DNA of 64,000 bases, from contig CALIDI010000034.1 in NCBI GenBank assembly GCA_938023035.1, positions 1 to 64,000 on the forward strand, written 5' to 3'. Below the pieces are notes generated by a model that was not told the DNA's origin, ran no database searches, and was given only the letters and a program-made list of their open reading frames with translations. The DNA is from an uncultured Leptolyngbyaceae cyanobacterium (GTDB lineage: Bacteria > Cyanobacteriota > Cyanobacteriia > Leptolyngbyales > Leptolyngbyaceae). Shown piece by piece: positions 54,886-64,000 of this stretch (positions within the stretch are counted from its first letter, which is position 1; every line of letters begins with the position of its first letter). The position numbers were made by a program, and so were the translations under genes.

Positions 54886-56040
54886 CTAGGGATGAGCAGC
54901 GTGACGCTCGTGAATGGGCACATATTCCACTTCATGGGTGCCTGTGTAGATCTGCGTCGGGCGAAAAATCCGATTTTCGTCCAGTTGCTCTTTCCAGTGG
55001 GCGAGCCAACCCGCTGTCCGCGAAATTGCAAACACGGGTGTAAATAAGTCAACCGGAATGCCCAATTTGCGGTAGACCAGTCCAGAGTAGAAGTCCACAT
55101 TTGGGTAAATGCCCTTATGCCCCAATCGCTGCTCTACAGCCTTTTCTAGAGCAACGGCGATAGCATAGTACTCATCGCCGCCATATTGCTCAAACAGCTT
55201 TTCGGCTAATTCTTGCAGAATGGTAGCCCGCGGGTCTTTGACCTTGTAAACCCGGTGCCCAAAGCCCATGATCTTTCCCTTCGAGGCCAGTTGTTTTTCC
55301 AGCCAGGGTTCGACATTTTCAACCGTGCCAATTTCTTCTAGCATTTGGATGACTTCTTCATTGGCACCACCGTGAAGTGGCCCCGCTAAAGTGCCAACAG
55401 CAGAAGCAACCACCGCATAGGGATCGGTCAGCGTTGAGGCTGTGACCATAGCTGAAAAAGTTGAGGCATTGATCGTGTGCTCTGCATGGAGAATGAGGCA
55501 AACGTCAAAAATTTTGGCGGCGATCGGGTCAGGCTCTTTTTCACTCAACATGTAAAGAAAGTTGGCTGAGTAGCCTAGATCGTCACGGGGCTGCACTGGA
55601 TCATTCCCTTTGCGAATCAGTTGAAACGCCGCGACCATCGTGGGGATTTTTGCTAAAAGCCGCACAACTGCCGCTCGAATGTAGGTTGGATCGGCAAGTG
55701 CCCGGCGCGAATAAAATAGCCCTAGAGCGGCGGCTGATGCCTGTAAAGCATCCATTGGGTGCCCGCTTTCAGGAAAGCATTTCATCATGTCGCGAATGCG
55801 ATACTTCAGTCGGCGATGATGAATGACTTCATGCTCAAAGGCTTCCAAATCATTCTTGCTGGGCAACTCTCCCCAAATTAATAGATAGGCAACCTCTAGA
55901 AAGGTACTAGCATCTGCCAGTCGATGAATGGGAATCCCTCGATATTCCAAGATGCCTCGATGCCCGTCAACAAAACTAATGCTGGATTGGGTAACTGGAA
56001 TTCCTTCTAGACCCGCTCGATATTCGCAGACAGCCGTCAT
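54886..56040 (-). CDS. gltA: citrate synthase
   Basis: 384 residues from ATG 56040 (MTAVCEYRAGLEGIPVTQS); a start nine codons upstream is possible. It condenses acetyl-CoA and oxaloacetate to citrate, feeding 2-oxoglutarate for nitrogen assimilation. Seen: ISFVDGHRGILEYRGIPI, the catalytic His region HAEHTINASTFSAMV, GPLHGGANEEVIQML, GFGHRVYKVKDPRA with the second catalytic His, and VDFYSGLVYRKLGIP with the catalytic Asp. The length suits the dimeric type II-like citrate synthases of cyanobacteria. Confidence 0.96.
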   Translation of the reverse strand: MTAVCEYRAGLEGIPVTQSSISFVDGHRGILEYRGIPIHRLADASTFLEVAYLLIWGELPSKNDLEAFEHEVIHHRRLKYRIRDMMKCFPESGHPMDALQASAAALGLFYSRRALADPTYIRAAVVRLLAKIPTMVAAFQLIRKGNDPVQPRDDLGYSANFLYMLSEKEPDPIAAKIFDVCLILHAEHTINASTFSAMVTASTLTDPYAVVASAVGTLAGPLHGGANEEVIQMLEEIGTVENVEPWLEKQLASKGKIMGFGHRVYKVKDPRATILQELAEKLFEQYGGDEYYAIAVALEKAVEQRLGHKGIYPNVDFYSGLVYRKLGIPVDLFTPVFAISRTAGWLAHWKEQLDENRIFRPTQIYTGTHEVEYVPIHERHAAHP

Positions 56041-57061
56041 GTTTTCACCACCGCTACTGATTGACAACCTTTCTTATAACGTGAGCCTGCCTGCCATTGA
56101 TAAAGTTAGTCAGGAAATGTTTTGGTTTGCGAACGCTTCCTTGCTCCTAAGGTTAGGGCAGGCCAGTCACCCTGATAGCAATGACCCAGCTTGTTAAAGC
56201 GGAATGTAAAAATGTTACTCCTGACTAGAAGCTTTGTCCTAAGGCTGATCCGCTTGGCCAAAGGTCTGATCTAGATGATGGAGCCTTTCTTTACTCCTGA
56301 TGTCTTAATTTCACTTTGTAACAACTACAGTTCACCAGGCTAACCGATCAGAGCGGCAAAATTTGTATCTTTCTAATCCAGAGAATTTTGAATTTGGCCA
56401 AAAAACAGGCCCAAAAACCGTTTGGATGATAACGCGCATTTGTCATGGAATGTTTTTCTGGAAGAAAGCCACTGCCCTGCCTCAGCCTCCAGGTTCTCGG
56501 GTGGCCGCTGGCAAACTCAGTCGTTGGGTTGGCTGCACCCTTTGACCGTGGAGACTTTGGCGGTGGAGAGCGATTCTAGGTGTGGAATCTAATCGCTTTG
56601 GGAACTGGTGCCCCCTACGCTGGTGTCAAGACGATTGGGGTGGGTTCCCCCCTTAGAACCCTGAAAACGGGCTTTTCGCTTGGGTTGTCAAAATCAATTC
56701 TGATAGATGCCGAACTCGCGATCGCCCTGGGCAACTCAGGAGAATGCCATATTTATCAAGAAATTTGCAGAATTTCGTTAAATATGATTAATATGGTAAG
56801 CATACCGAGGCAAAGTCGACGACTCAAAGGTGGTAGCTGCTGTTGATTGGTTTGCCTTGGGTATAAAAGCCAGATTGAGACAACCTTCGCTACGGATGGG
56901 TCTTGAAGATTTTGATTGCGGCTTTCAGCTCCCGGATGGGTTCGTCAGCTCTGCAGGTGTTTTTCTTCTGTGACCTTGTTCGCCAGATAGCTCTTTCACG
57001 CGGATGAATGAGTGGTTGCATCTGGTTTACCTAGTCATTTAGTAATTTAGTTAGGAGTTGT
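56041..57061. other. 1-kb intergenic stretch
   Basis: No supported gene. Small open frames (for example a GTG frame near 56580-56846) show no family features. The gltA promoter (minus) lies at the left end, and that of the gene at 57062 at the right end, with TTAGTTAGGAGTTGT as its ribosome site. Confidence 0.45.
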
Positions 57062-57466
57062 ATGACTCAGAGGCGATCGCGTCGGAGATTTCCAATAGAA
57101 CGCTCAGCCCAGCCGCAATCCCCAGGAGCAGGTAGCCCTGCAAGAGTGCAAAAGCATCGTTCAAGTCGTCAATGGCGAGAATTAGATGATCCAGGTGGTC
57201 AGTCTTCTCCCTGGATTGATTTAACCGCCTTGATTGAACAGGACGCCCCTCTAAAAAGCCATACGGGCTTGGTTTTAATGTACGGCCCCTTTCAAGCAGA
57301 GATGCACTCTGATCAGGGACAGGGCGTGGCTTCCTGGTTGAGGGATTGTGTTCGTAAGCACGGCATTCCTAGCCTAATGCGGTTGGACTATCGGCACCGG
57401 GTTCAAGTTTTTCGCCGAGACCAGTTCCAGTCCTGGTTAGAGCCACTTATGCCTAAGATTTCGTGA
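57062..57466 (+). CDS. hypothetical protein with basic N-terminus
   Basis: 134 residues; ATG after an AGGAG site (57054-57058). The first 45 residues are very basic and disordered (TQRRSRRRFPIERSAQPQ and on). A compact domain follows: SPWIDLTALIEQDAPLKSHTGLVLMYGPFQAEMHSDQGQGVASWLRDCVRKHGIP and FRRDQFQSWLEPLMPK. The basic start could bind nucleic acid. I recognise no family. It is isolated between two ~1-kb non-coding stretches. Confidence 0.65.
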   Translation: MTQRRSRRRFPIERSAQPQSPGAGSPARVQKHRSSRQWRELDDPGGQSSPWIDLTALIEQDAPLKSHTGLVLMYGPFQAEMHSDQGQGVASWLRDCVRKHGIPSLMRLDYRHRVQVFRRDQFQSWLEPLMPKIS

Positions 57467-58615
57467 TAAGAGTCGATCTAGAGTACCAGTGATGGTTGCT
57501 GGGTGCATCAGCCTGCTCTTTGTTTGAGGTTAATTCAGTAGGGTTGGGGCTTTTCGGTTGGAGTGGTGAAGTGCTTGAGGGCGGTATATGTTTGTGGATG
57601 GCTGGTTCCACAATTGAGGCTTTGAGGAGATTCCCAGAAAAAGGCCCCCTCTTCTGGAAATTGTCCTTCGACGACCCTTGGCAAGCTGACTAATCTGTTT
57701 GTCTTGTGCTAGGTCGAAAGCCGTTGAAAACAGCGAATCGGTTACTTGCTACAAGCATTCTCAAGAACGCAGCTCAGTCAAGCTGTAAAGCTGATAACAG
57801 GGTACTAGGCATCAGGGTTGACTGGGGGTTGCTTTGGGTTATGTCTTGAGCCTTGTGCATGTAAGGGACTGACAACCTAAGCGCTTTACCCCAAGAACCA
57901 CGGAGAGCGCAGAGATCTGCCTGTATAGTCAGGCCTTAGGCTATGGAATCCTAATTTATTAGGAATGCGAACTAGTGAAGGGGTTGCCCTGGAACAGGGT
58001 CATGAGGCATCAAGGGTACAGAGAGCTTGCTTTGTATCTTTGTAATGAGTCTTGCAGGTTGTGCCATCCTCATTTTTAAGGATAGGCTATGCCCTTTGTT
58101 CCTTGCCATAGCTGCAACCACGGTGTGGCGAAGATGAGTCAGTCTATCAAAACGGTAACCAGAGTTGGACAAATAAAAAGGGATTGCCCAGTATTTGCAG
58201 GGAAATAGAAAGTTTTCGTAAGGAATCATTAGCCTGGGTATTTTCCCTGAGCATTCTTGGTGACCTTGCTGCAATCATAGGGATGGATTCAGCGTCAATT
58301 GAGTCGATAGTTGCGACTTTTCAGGAAACTACCTAAGAAACTTTGCTCAACACCCGGAGAACTTGAGACCGAGGATTTTGAAGATCCACCCAAGTCCAAA
58401 ATCATTCGCTCAAAATCAACTAGAGGTGGCAAAGTTGGCCCAGCAGACCATTGGGACAGATAACGCCTCCCAGAATGGTAAAGCGAGCAGTAGCCCAGAA
58501 GAGAGCATTGCTGTGGGTTGGAGGAACTGGTCGGAGGGATGGGTAGAATAACCTGATCTGAAGCTGATTGACTCACGCGATCGCCGACGATCCTTCTATC
58601 ACTCAATTGGTATCT
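57467..58615. other. 1.1-kb intergenic stretch before the Ser/Thr kinase
   Basis: No supported gene. A CCACGGAGAGCGCAGAG block near 57899 is of the same degenerate type as near 41010. The region just before 58616 contains the kinase promoter; an in-frame TTG at 58568 could extend the kinase by 16 residues. Confidence 0.4.
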
Positions 58616-61141
58616 ATGCTGGGCAAAACTCTCGGGGGACGCTACCAAATTGTTCGCCATTTAGGGGGCGGTGGTTTTGGGCAAACCTATCTGGCAGAGG
58701 ATCTCCATTTGCCGGGTCAACCTCTTTGCGTGGTCAAGCAATTTAAGCCACGCTTAGATGATGTACGTGCACTACAAGCGGCTCAGCGTTTATTTGATAT
58801 GGAGGCGCAGGCACTTTATGTCCTCGGAAATCATGATCAAATTCCCCAACTGTTTGCCCACTTTGAGGAAGTAGAAGCTGGCGGTTTTTTTCTGGTTCAG
58901 GAGTTTATCGAAGGTACTGTTCTTAGTCAGGAACTGCAAGAAAAGAAACGTTTAACTGAATCAGAGGTGGTTAGCCTGTTGCAAGACGTGCTCCAGGTAC
59001 TAGAGTTTGTGCATGGGCAAAATGTTGTACATCGGGATCTAAAGCCCTCGAATTTGATTCGCCGTCAACGCGATCGCCGCATGGTTTTGATTGATTTTGG
59101 GGCTGTCAAACAAATTGGAATGCCCCTTGAACCTGCCATCGATCACTCGGCAACAATGACGATTGCAATCGGGTCTTCAGGCTATATGCCAAACGAACAA
59201 ATTGCAGGCAAGCCCCGATTTAGTAGCGATATTTATGCCTTGGGGATGCTGGCAATTCAATGTTTAACGGGGATTTATCCGAAAAAATTGCAGGAAGACC
59301 CTGTTACCAGTGAAATTATCTGGCGAGATCAGGTTCAAGTCAGTTCTGGATTGGCGGATTTGATTGATTGTATGGTGCGTTATGACTTTCGCCAACGGTT
59401 TCCCTCGGCGAAAGAGGCATTGGCTGCATTGCAGGCGTTAACGGCGGTAGAAACCACCCCAACTGCTTCAGCTCAGTGTCTGACGGTTGCGGATGAGGTT
59501 TACTTAGCCTGGCTAGAACGGGGAGATGAGCTATTTCAGCAGCAACGCCACCGGGAGGCGATCGCAGCCTATGACCGGGTGATTCAAGCGAAGCCAGACG
59601 AATATCTGGCCTGGTTTAAGCGGGGGATTTGCCTAGAAAATCTCAGCCGGTTTGAGGACGCTGCGACAGCCTATCAGGAAGTGGTGCGACTTCATCCAGA
59701 AGATTATCTGGCCTGGTATCGACGCGGCAATGTGCTAGAACGGTTGCAGCAATTGTCGGAGGCGCTGGCGGCCTACGACCAAGTGATTGCGATTCAACCA
59801 GAGAATTACTGGGCCTGGCAGGATCGAGGTAAAGTTCTAGAAGGGCTACGTCAGGTGGATGCAGCTCTGGCGGCCTACGAAAGGGCGATACAGCTCAAGC
59901 CCGATTTTCAGCTAGCGATTGAAAGTCGTAAACGAGTTTTAAGCCAGTTGCATCGAGTCGATGATTTGTTTCATCTACAACACTACGACGAGGCTCTAGA
60001 AGCCTGCGATCGCGCGATTCAGCAAAACCCCCAAGATTCCCTCACTTGGTTGATGCGAGGCATGGCTCTAGATAACCTCCAGCGCTACGAAGATGCCTTA
60101 AGTGCCTATGACCAAGTGGTGGCGATTCAGCCAGAGGATCACGTTGCCTGGTTTAAGCGCGGTAACACCCTGGAAAAGCTACACCGTTATGAAGATGCGA
60201 TCGCCTCCTATTATCGCGTTGTGCAGCTACAACCCGATAACCACTGGGCCTGGCATGACCGGGGGCGGTTGCTAGAGCAATTAAGGCGGTTTGAGGAGGC
60301 AATGGCTGCCTATGACCGCGCGATTCAGGTCAAGCCTGATTTTCAACCCGCTCAGGAAGGGCGCAGGCGGGTACTTTATCAGTTACAAAACCCCCTGCCT
60401 CAGAACAACCTGGCCAATAGCGAAATCGATGCGGTTAAACAGCTCACCCAACCCGTCGAGCAGCCAACCATTGTGACCCCCCTGGAAAACGACAAGGCTG
60501 GTGTTGAAGCAACCACCATTTTCTCTGTAGAGGCCGAACAGAGCTTTGACGAAGAACGGTTTGATGAAGAAACAGTTTTAGGTGACTTACCCAGTTTTGC
60601 CATAGCAGAAACAGAGGAAACGGTGAGGGAGGAACGGCCCAGGGATTATGCCTACTGGCTTAACTATGGGCAAAGTATGGGGCGACTACAGCGCTATTCT
60701 GAAGCCCTGGCAGCCTATGAGCAGGCTCAACAGTTCAACGCAAATGATGCCGCCCTCTGGCAAGCAAAGGGAGATGCCCTAGTGGGCTTGGGTCGCCATG
60801 GCAAGGCCCAAGAGGCCTATCTACGGGCGACTCAATTAAACCCCCAGGAAGCGTCCTACTGGTTTGGTTTGGGGGCTTGTCTCACCCGGCTCAAACGCTA
60901 CCCAGAGGCGATCGCCGCCTTTGAGCAAGCAACCCGGTGCCAGGCCTCCCATTATCTAGCCTGGTATTGGCAAGGACGAGTACTGTGTGAATTGAAGCAA
61001 TATACGGAGGCCCTTGAGTGCTTTAACCAAGCACTTGTCAGCAAGCCCGATTATCAGCCCGCAATCAATGCCCGGAATGTGTTGCAACGCTGCAAATCAC
61101 TGCGATCATTGCAATTAGCGGCCACCTTTGGAGCTAGCTAA
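58616..61141 (+). CDS. Ser/Thr protein kinase with TPR repeats
   Basis: 841 residues from ATG 58616 (MLGKTLGGRYQIVRHLG), the typical start of cyanobacterial Spk kinases. Kinase domain about 9-275: Gly loop GGGGFG (17-22), Lys41 (VVKQFKP), HRD at 139-141 (VVHRDLKPSNLI), DFG with Asp160, and GSSGYMPNEQIAGKP. At least eight TPRs follow in two blocks: about 300-590 (YDRVIQAKPDEYLAWFKRGICLENL and similar) and about 675-830 (LNYGQSMGRLQRYSEALAAYEQA and similar), separated by an acidic linker. There is no membrane helix. It probably phosphorylates protein partners held by the TPRs; targets are unknown. Confidence 0.92.
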   Translation: MLGKTLGGRYQIVRHLGGGGFGQTYLAEDLHLPGQPLCVVKQFKPRLDDVRALQAAQRLFDMEAQALYVLGNHDQIPQLFAHFEEVEAGGFFLVQEFIEGTVLSQELQEKKRLTESEVVSLLQDVLQVLEFVHGQNVVHRDLKPSNLIRRQRDRRMVLIDFGAVKQIGMPLEPAIDHSATMTIAIGSSGYMPNEQIAGKPRFSSDIYALGMLAIQCLTGIYPKKLQEDPVTSEIIWRDQVQVSSGLADLIDCMVRYDFRQRFPSAKEALAALQALTAVETTPTASAQCLTVADEVYLAWLERGDELFQQQRHREAIAAYDRVIQAKPDEYLAWFKRGICLENLSRFEDAATAYQEVVRLHPEDYLAWYRRGNVLERLQQLSEALAAYDQVIAIQPENYWAWQDRGKVLEGLRQVDAALAAYERAIQLKPDFQLAIESRKRVLSQLHRVDDLFHLQHYDEALEACDRAIQQNPQDSLTWLMRGMALDNLQRYEDALSAYDQVVAIQPEDHVAWFKRGNTLEKLHRYEDAIASYYRVVQLQPDNHWAWHDRGRLLEQLRRFEEAMAAYDRAIQVKPDFQPAQEGRRRVLYQLQNPLPQNNLANSEIDAVKQLTQPVEQPTIVTPLENDKAGVEATTIFSVEAEQSFDEERFDEETVLGDLPSFAIAETEETVREERPRDYAYWLNYGQSMGRLQRYSEALAAYEQAQQFNANDAALWQAKGDALVGLGRHGKAQEAYLRATQLNPQEASYWFGLGACLTRLKRYPEAIAAFEQATRCQASHYLAWYWQGRVLCELKQYTEALECFNQALVSKPDYQPAINARNVLQRCKSLRSLQLAATFGAS

Positions 61142-62006
61142 AGCTGGACAGTCGCCCTTTGATCAAGATTAAACCGTGCAAAAAAGATAAAACGTAGTAC
61201 TATCAGGAAGAATTATTGACCGCTGGATGGATCAACCCCTTGTCCAAACTGTCGCTGTATCTGGGCGAAAATTGCTGCTATATCCGTCGCTCTAGTTTTC
61301 GTGGTGACGGCGAGCCACAAAGCTGACCCAGCATTGGTGGTTGAGCACTGGCCTTTTTCCTAAACATCCTGACCAAACGCTCTTTTAGCTGTTAACCTTT
61401 TTCTCGGGTGAGTAGAAGTCTTAAGGCCGAGGGCATCCCAGCTTCGTAACCCTCCCCTGCAATCTCTCTCCTAAGGCAGGAGAGAGACGTTAAACCCGGC
61501 TCCCCTTTGCCCATTGTGGGAGTAGATTGCAGGACGTGCGCAGGAGGGGTATTGCCCTGCCGGGTATCCCAGCAAGGAAGATGGAGCGCTTTGCGCCTCC
61601 CGCAAGGTGGGGCAACTTGCAAAAGCAGGACGCTCCCTTAAGGTCTGCTCTCAGGAGTGTGCGTGTAATCAACTGAAAACCTTAGAGTTGGATGGCACTA
61701 CGCAAGTAGGTCAGGATATTTGGGTGAAAGAGGGATGCGGGAGCGTTGCCCCAACTATCGGTTCTACTCTAATGCTGCGTCCTAATCTTAGTTTGTACTG
61801 CCACACCTTAGGACAGAGCCATTCCCTACTATCTGAGTGGTGAAGTTCTAGGTTGTGAAATCCTCATTTCTGAGCAAACGGGCTGCGGCAGCGATTAGGT
61901 GGGGACTCAGACTGTAAAATAGCGACCTAAAGCAGGGCGATAGATTCGGTGTCGATAGGCTTTGAAGGGGGATTGGCTTCTCTTACCGAGATTTGAGGTT
62001 TTTAAG
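61142..62006. other. repeat-bearing intergenic stretch
   Basis: No supported gene. Around 61450-61560 is a palindromic block: CTCTCTCCTAAGGCAGGAGAGAGA forms a hairpin, followed by GGGAGTAGATTGCAGGACGTGCGCAGGAGGGGTATTGCCCT, which resembles 13640-13680 in wording and order. Confidence 0.5.
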
Positions 62007-62884
62007 ATGGTGAACCCTTTTGGGACACGTTTTTCTAAGAACTCCGCATTGATCGCCTTTACCCTGGCTCTCGCCGCGATCGCAGGTCAGCCCTTGGCTC
62101 CATCGTTCAGTCGGGCACGCGGCTGTGGCACAATCGGCATCGCCCACCTTTCAGGTTCCCCCAACCCTACCAGACAAGAGTCATCTTAGTATTGCTGGCT
62201 CTAGCCCCATAGCAGCCATCACCGAAGCGCTGCGTAGCCAGTTTCAAGCCTAGTTTAAGAATGCTGAAATCACAGTAGAACCGCAAGAAACAGCGGCGGC
62301 CTTAAAGAATTCAATCGAAGGAAAAGTGGATTTGGTGGCCATTGGTCGCCCCCCTGACACAGGCCAAAAAAGCCCAAGGATTGGCGGAGGTGCCGCTGAC
62401 CCACCATAAAATCGCGATTATGGCCAGTCCAGATAGCCCGTTTAAGGGAGGTCTGATCATTGAGCAGTTTGCTAAAATTTTTCGTGGGGAGATTACTGAC
62501 TGGTCGCAGATTAATCCAGCAATGAAGGGGGCCGTGCGCTTAGTAGATCGCCCAGAAAGTAGCGATACACGACAAGCGTTTCTGCAATATCCAGTGTCTC
62601 AGGCGTGGCCTCTGAGAACAGGGGCACCAGCCCGGCGAGTTGCTGAAGACAGCACAGATGCAGTGGTGGGAGCACTAGGGCCAGATGGGTTGGGCTATGC
62701 GATCGCCGATCAGGTGCTCAACCGGCAGGATGCCCGGATCCTATCGATGTATCAAACCCGACCTGATAACCCCCAGTATCCCTCTTCGCAACTCTTGGGC
62801 TATGTCTATCAGCCGGGCACAACCAACCCAGCAGTGTCAGCTTTTCTAGGTTATGCCACCAGCCCTCAAACAGTATCCCTGTAA
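62007..62884 (+). pseudogene. PstS-like phosphate-binding protein, broken
   Basis: The pieces of one substrate-binding protein lie in successive frames. A signal peptide (MVNPFGTRF, ALIAFTLALAAIAGQPLA) is in frame 1. After a shift near 62120 comes LSIAGSSPIAAITEALRSQFQA, then an in-frame TAG at 62252-62254, then FKNAEITVEPQETAAALKNSIEGKVDLVAIGRP. A six-C run (62348-62353) shifts the frame again, and the rest is open to 62884: VPLTHHKIAIMASPDSPF, FAKIFRGEITDWSQI, DRPESSDTRQAFLQ and GLGYAIADQVLN, as in PstS-like periplasmic proteins. The stop codon lies inside an 11-bp inverted repeat (62874-62905). At least three lesions, so decay is likely. Confidence 0.8.
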
Positions 62885-62905
62885 CCGCTAGCGATTACAG
62901 GGATA
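62874..62905. terminator. hairpin over the pstS-like stop codon
   Basis: TATCCCTGTAA (62874-62884) and TTACAGGGATA (62895-62905) are perfectly complementary with a 10-nt loop. No T run; it could terminate the plus transcript and also the converging FKBP transcript. Confidence 0.5.
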
Positions 62906-62973
62906 GAGCGACTTGAACAACGCATGGAATCTTCACACGACCAGCCGTTGAGTGCAGGTTCTAGGTAGGTGGC

Positions 62974-63405
62974 CTAGACAATCTCAACCAGTTGAATCTC
63001 AAAAGTCAGGTTTTCACCAGCCAGGGGGTGATTGGCATCAAGAGTAACTTCTGCCTCAGAAACATCCGTCACAATGACGGGAATAACCTGACCAGTCGGC
63101 TGCTGAATCTTAAGCTGTTGGCCCACTTCAGGTTGCAGTTCCACGGGCATTTGCTGCCGATCAACCACCACGACCATTTCTTCCATATAAGGACCGTAGG
63201 CATTTTCAGTGGCGATAGTTTCTACTTTTGAATCTCCTGGCGTCATCCCAATGACGGCTTGCTCAAATCCAGGGATAATTGTGCCCGCGCCAATGGTGAA
63301 TTCTAGTGGTTCATTGCGGCTCAGGGATGAATCAAACTCGGTACCATCGTCGAGTTTGCCAGTGTAATGGACACGTACTGTGTCCCCAAGTTTTGCTTGC
63401 GACAT
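62974..63405 (-). CDS. FKBP-type peptidyl-prolyl isomerase, SlyD-like
   Basis: 143 residues from ATG 63405 (MSQAKLGDTVRVHYTGKLDDGTEFDSS). FKBP motifs: VHYTGKLDDGTEFDSSL, FTIGAGTIIPGFEQAVIGM and a C-terminal NHPLAGENLTFEIQLVEI. Between them lies an insert-in-flap domain (about 70-125, ENAYGPYMEEMVVVVDR, VGQQLKI) as in SlyD. There is no His-rich tail and no signal peptide, so it is a cytoplasmic chaperone/isomerase without a nickel-handling tail. Confidence 0.92.
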   Translation of the reverse strand: MSQAKLGDTVRVHYTGKLDDGTEFDSSLSRNEPLEFTIGAGTIIPGFEQAVIGMTPGDSKVETIATENAYGPYMEEMVVVVDRQQMPVELQPEVGQQLKIQQPTGQVIPVIVTDVSEAEVTLDANHPLAGENLTFEIQLVEIV

Positions 63406-63649
63406 GCATAATCTCCCAGAGTGCTGCAATTTATTTTAAGTATGCTGCGATCGCCCCGCATCGCGGCTACCGTTAAGATTCTTTTTGGAATCAGCCTACG
63501 GTTTCCCTGGTCAAGAGTGCCGGCACTGTGATTTGTACGGCCACACCCAAGATGCGCCAAGACTTTTCATCAACTCAAAGATTTTTGTCAACTCATTTAT
63601 TCAGACAGTGGTGCGATCGTAAAATGCAAGGCACAAATTGGAAAAGTCA

Positions 63650-64000
63650 ATGTTGAAAGTAACAGTTGCCAGCATTGTAGCAGTCTCTGGGTTACTTAGC
63701 GCCCTATGGCCAACCAAGGTTGCAGCATTCGCTACAACTCGATTTAACATGGTGCTAACCTCCCGAAACCCTGATCTACCTATGGGGAGTGGAGGCTTTG
63801 GCATTAATGAACAGTATGAACTGTTGGATGAAGTGGGTCGTTCTTTTTTCTATGTAACAGATTGGCAAGTCACAACACCCCTATCAAGAACCTATGTACT
63901 GGCCGACTTGATTCCTGAAATTGGTATATGGAATCCTTCAGTGCTTCACTATAACCCAGTAGACAACGTGTTTCGGTGCAGTAACCGGTTTGAACAACCA
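63650..64000 (+). CDS. secreted protein, truncated by window edge
   Basis: An ATG at 63650 opens a frame that runs to the end of the window (117 codons). It begins MLKVTVASIVAVSGLLSALWPTKVAA, a clear signal peptide, then FATTRFNMVLTSRNPDLPMGSGGFGINEQYELL and a strand-rich segment (SFFYVTDWQVTTPLSRTYVL). I do not recognise the family. No ribosome site is obvious. Confidence 0.6.
   Translation, partial: MLKVTVASIVAVSGLLSALWPTKVAAFATTRFNMVLTSRNPDLPMGSGGFGINEQYELLDEVGRSFFYVTDWQVTTPLSRTYVLADLIPEIGIWNPSVLHYNPVDNVFRCSNRFEQP

Noticed and set aside
56580-56846. 88-codon frame with GTG start in the 1-kb intergenic stretch
   Set aside because: No family features, no ribosome site, mixed composition.
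57496-57693. 65-codon frame downstream of the basic hypothetical gene
   Set aside because: Weak start, no conserved pattern, surrounded by non-coding sequence.
62974-63405. Considered a nickel chaperone role for the SlyD-like protein
   Set aside because: It lacks the His/Cys-rich C-terminal tail that gives SlyD its nickel binding.

Overview
The window is a piece of a cyanobacterial chromosome. The evidence is the very frequent HIP1-type octamer GCGATCGC, the cytochrome b6f subunit gene petN, a CpcS/CpeS-type phycobiliprotein lyase, a SigF-type group 3 sigma factor, a thylakoid thioredoxin-like protein (TxlA/HCF164 type), SLH-domain OprB porins, very large PAS-rich histidine kinases and a cyanobacteriochrome-like kinase. 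The genes are loosely packed, with many 0.3-1.1 kb intergenic stretches that carry dispersed repeats and hairpins. I cannot name the genus. No prophage, CRISPR array, intact transposase or rRNA operon was seen.

Layout. 0-5 kb: the 3' end of a truncated gene, a mini SLH protein, an acyl-CoA dehydrogenase-like gene, a frameshifted hupE nickel/cobalt permease, murI and a small conserved gene. 5-12 kb: an Lhr-like helicase converging on an 8-PAS histidine kinase. 12-21 kb: glgC, map overlapping an HD hydrolase gene, a DUF2808 protein, a three-META-domain secreted protein, a coiled-coil/TPR protein and an ABC-2 permease. 22-31 kb: sigF, txlA, thiD, ispH, an RRM RNA-binding protein, an ABM-fold protein, a phasin-like protein, a phycobilin lyase, a TPR protein, an alpha/beta hydrolase, petN and two small membrane proteins.

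31.7-40.5 kb is the most interesting block: three co-directional signalling genes. The first is a 1680-residue kinase whose N-terminus aligns without gaps to plant and cyanobacterial ethylene-binding domains, but with the copper-ligand Cys replaced by Tyr and the conserved Tyr replaced by Cys. It is followed by an Rcp1-like response regulator and by a receiver-PAS-GAF-GAF-kinase whose GAF domains carry cyanobacteriochrome chromophore-binding motifs. The theme resembles the Synechocystis slr1212 ethylene/light sensor locus.

40.8-64 kb: tRNA-Cys, rtcB with a TACA-N2-TGTA palindrome upstream, capA-like and queG genes, a DUF3352 protein, a beta-helix SLH protein, an SLH porin whose upstream region is a three-copy ~131 bp tandem repeat with Fur-box-like sites, a PEP-CTERM 5'-nucleotidase, gltA, a small conserved gene, a Ser/Thr kinase with TPRs, a decayed pstS-like gene, an FKBP-type prolyl isomerase and a truncated secreted protein. 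The frameshifts in hupE and pstS fall at or beside G/C runs, so assembly error and true decay both remain possible.
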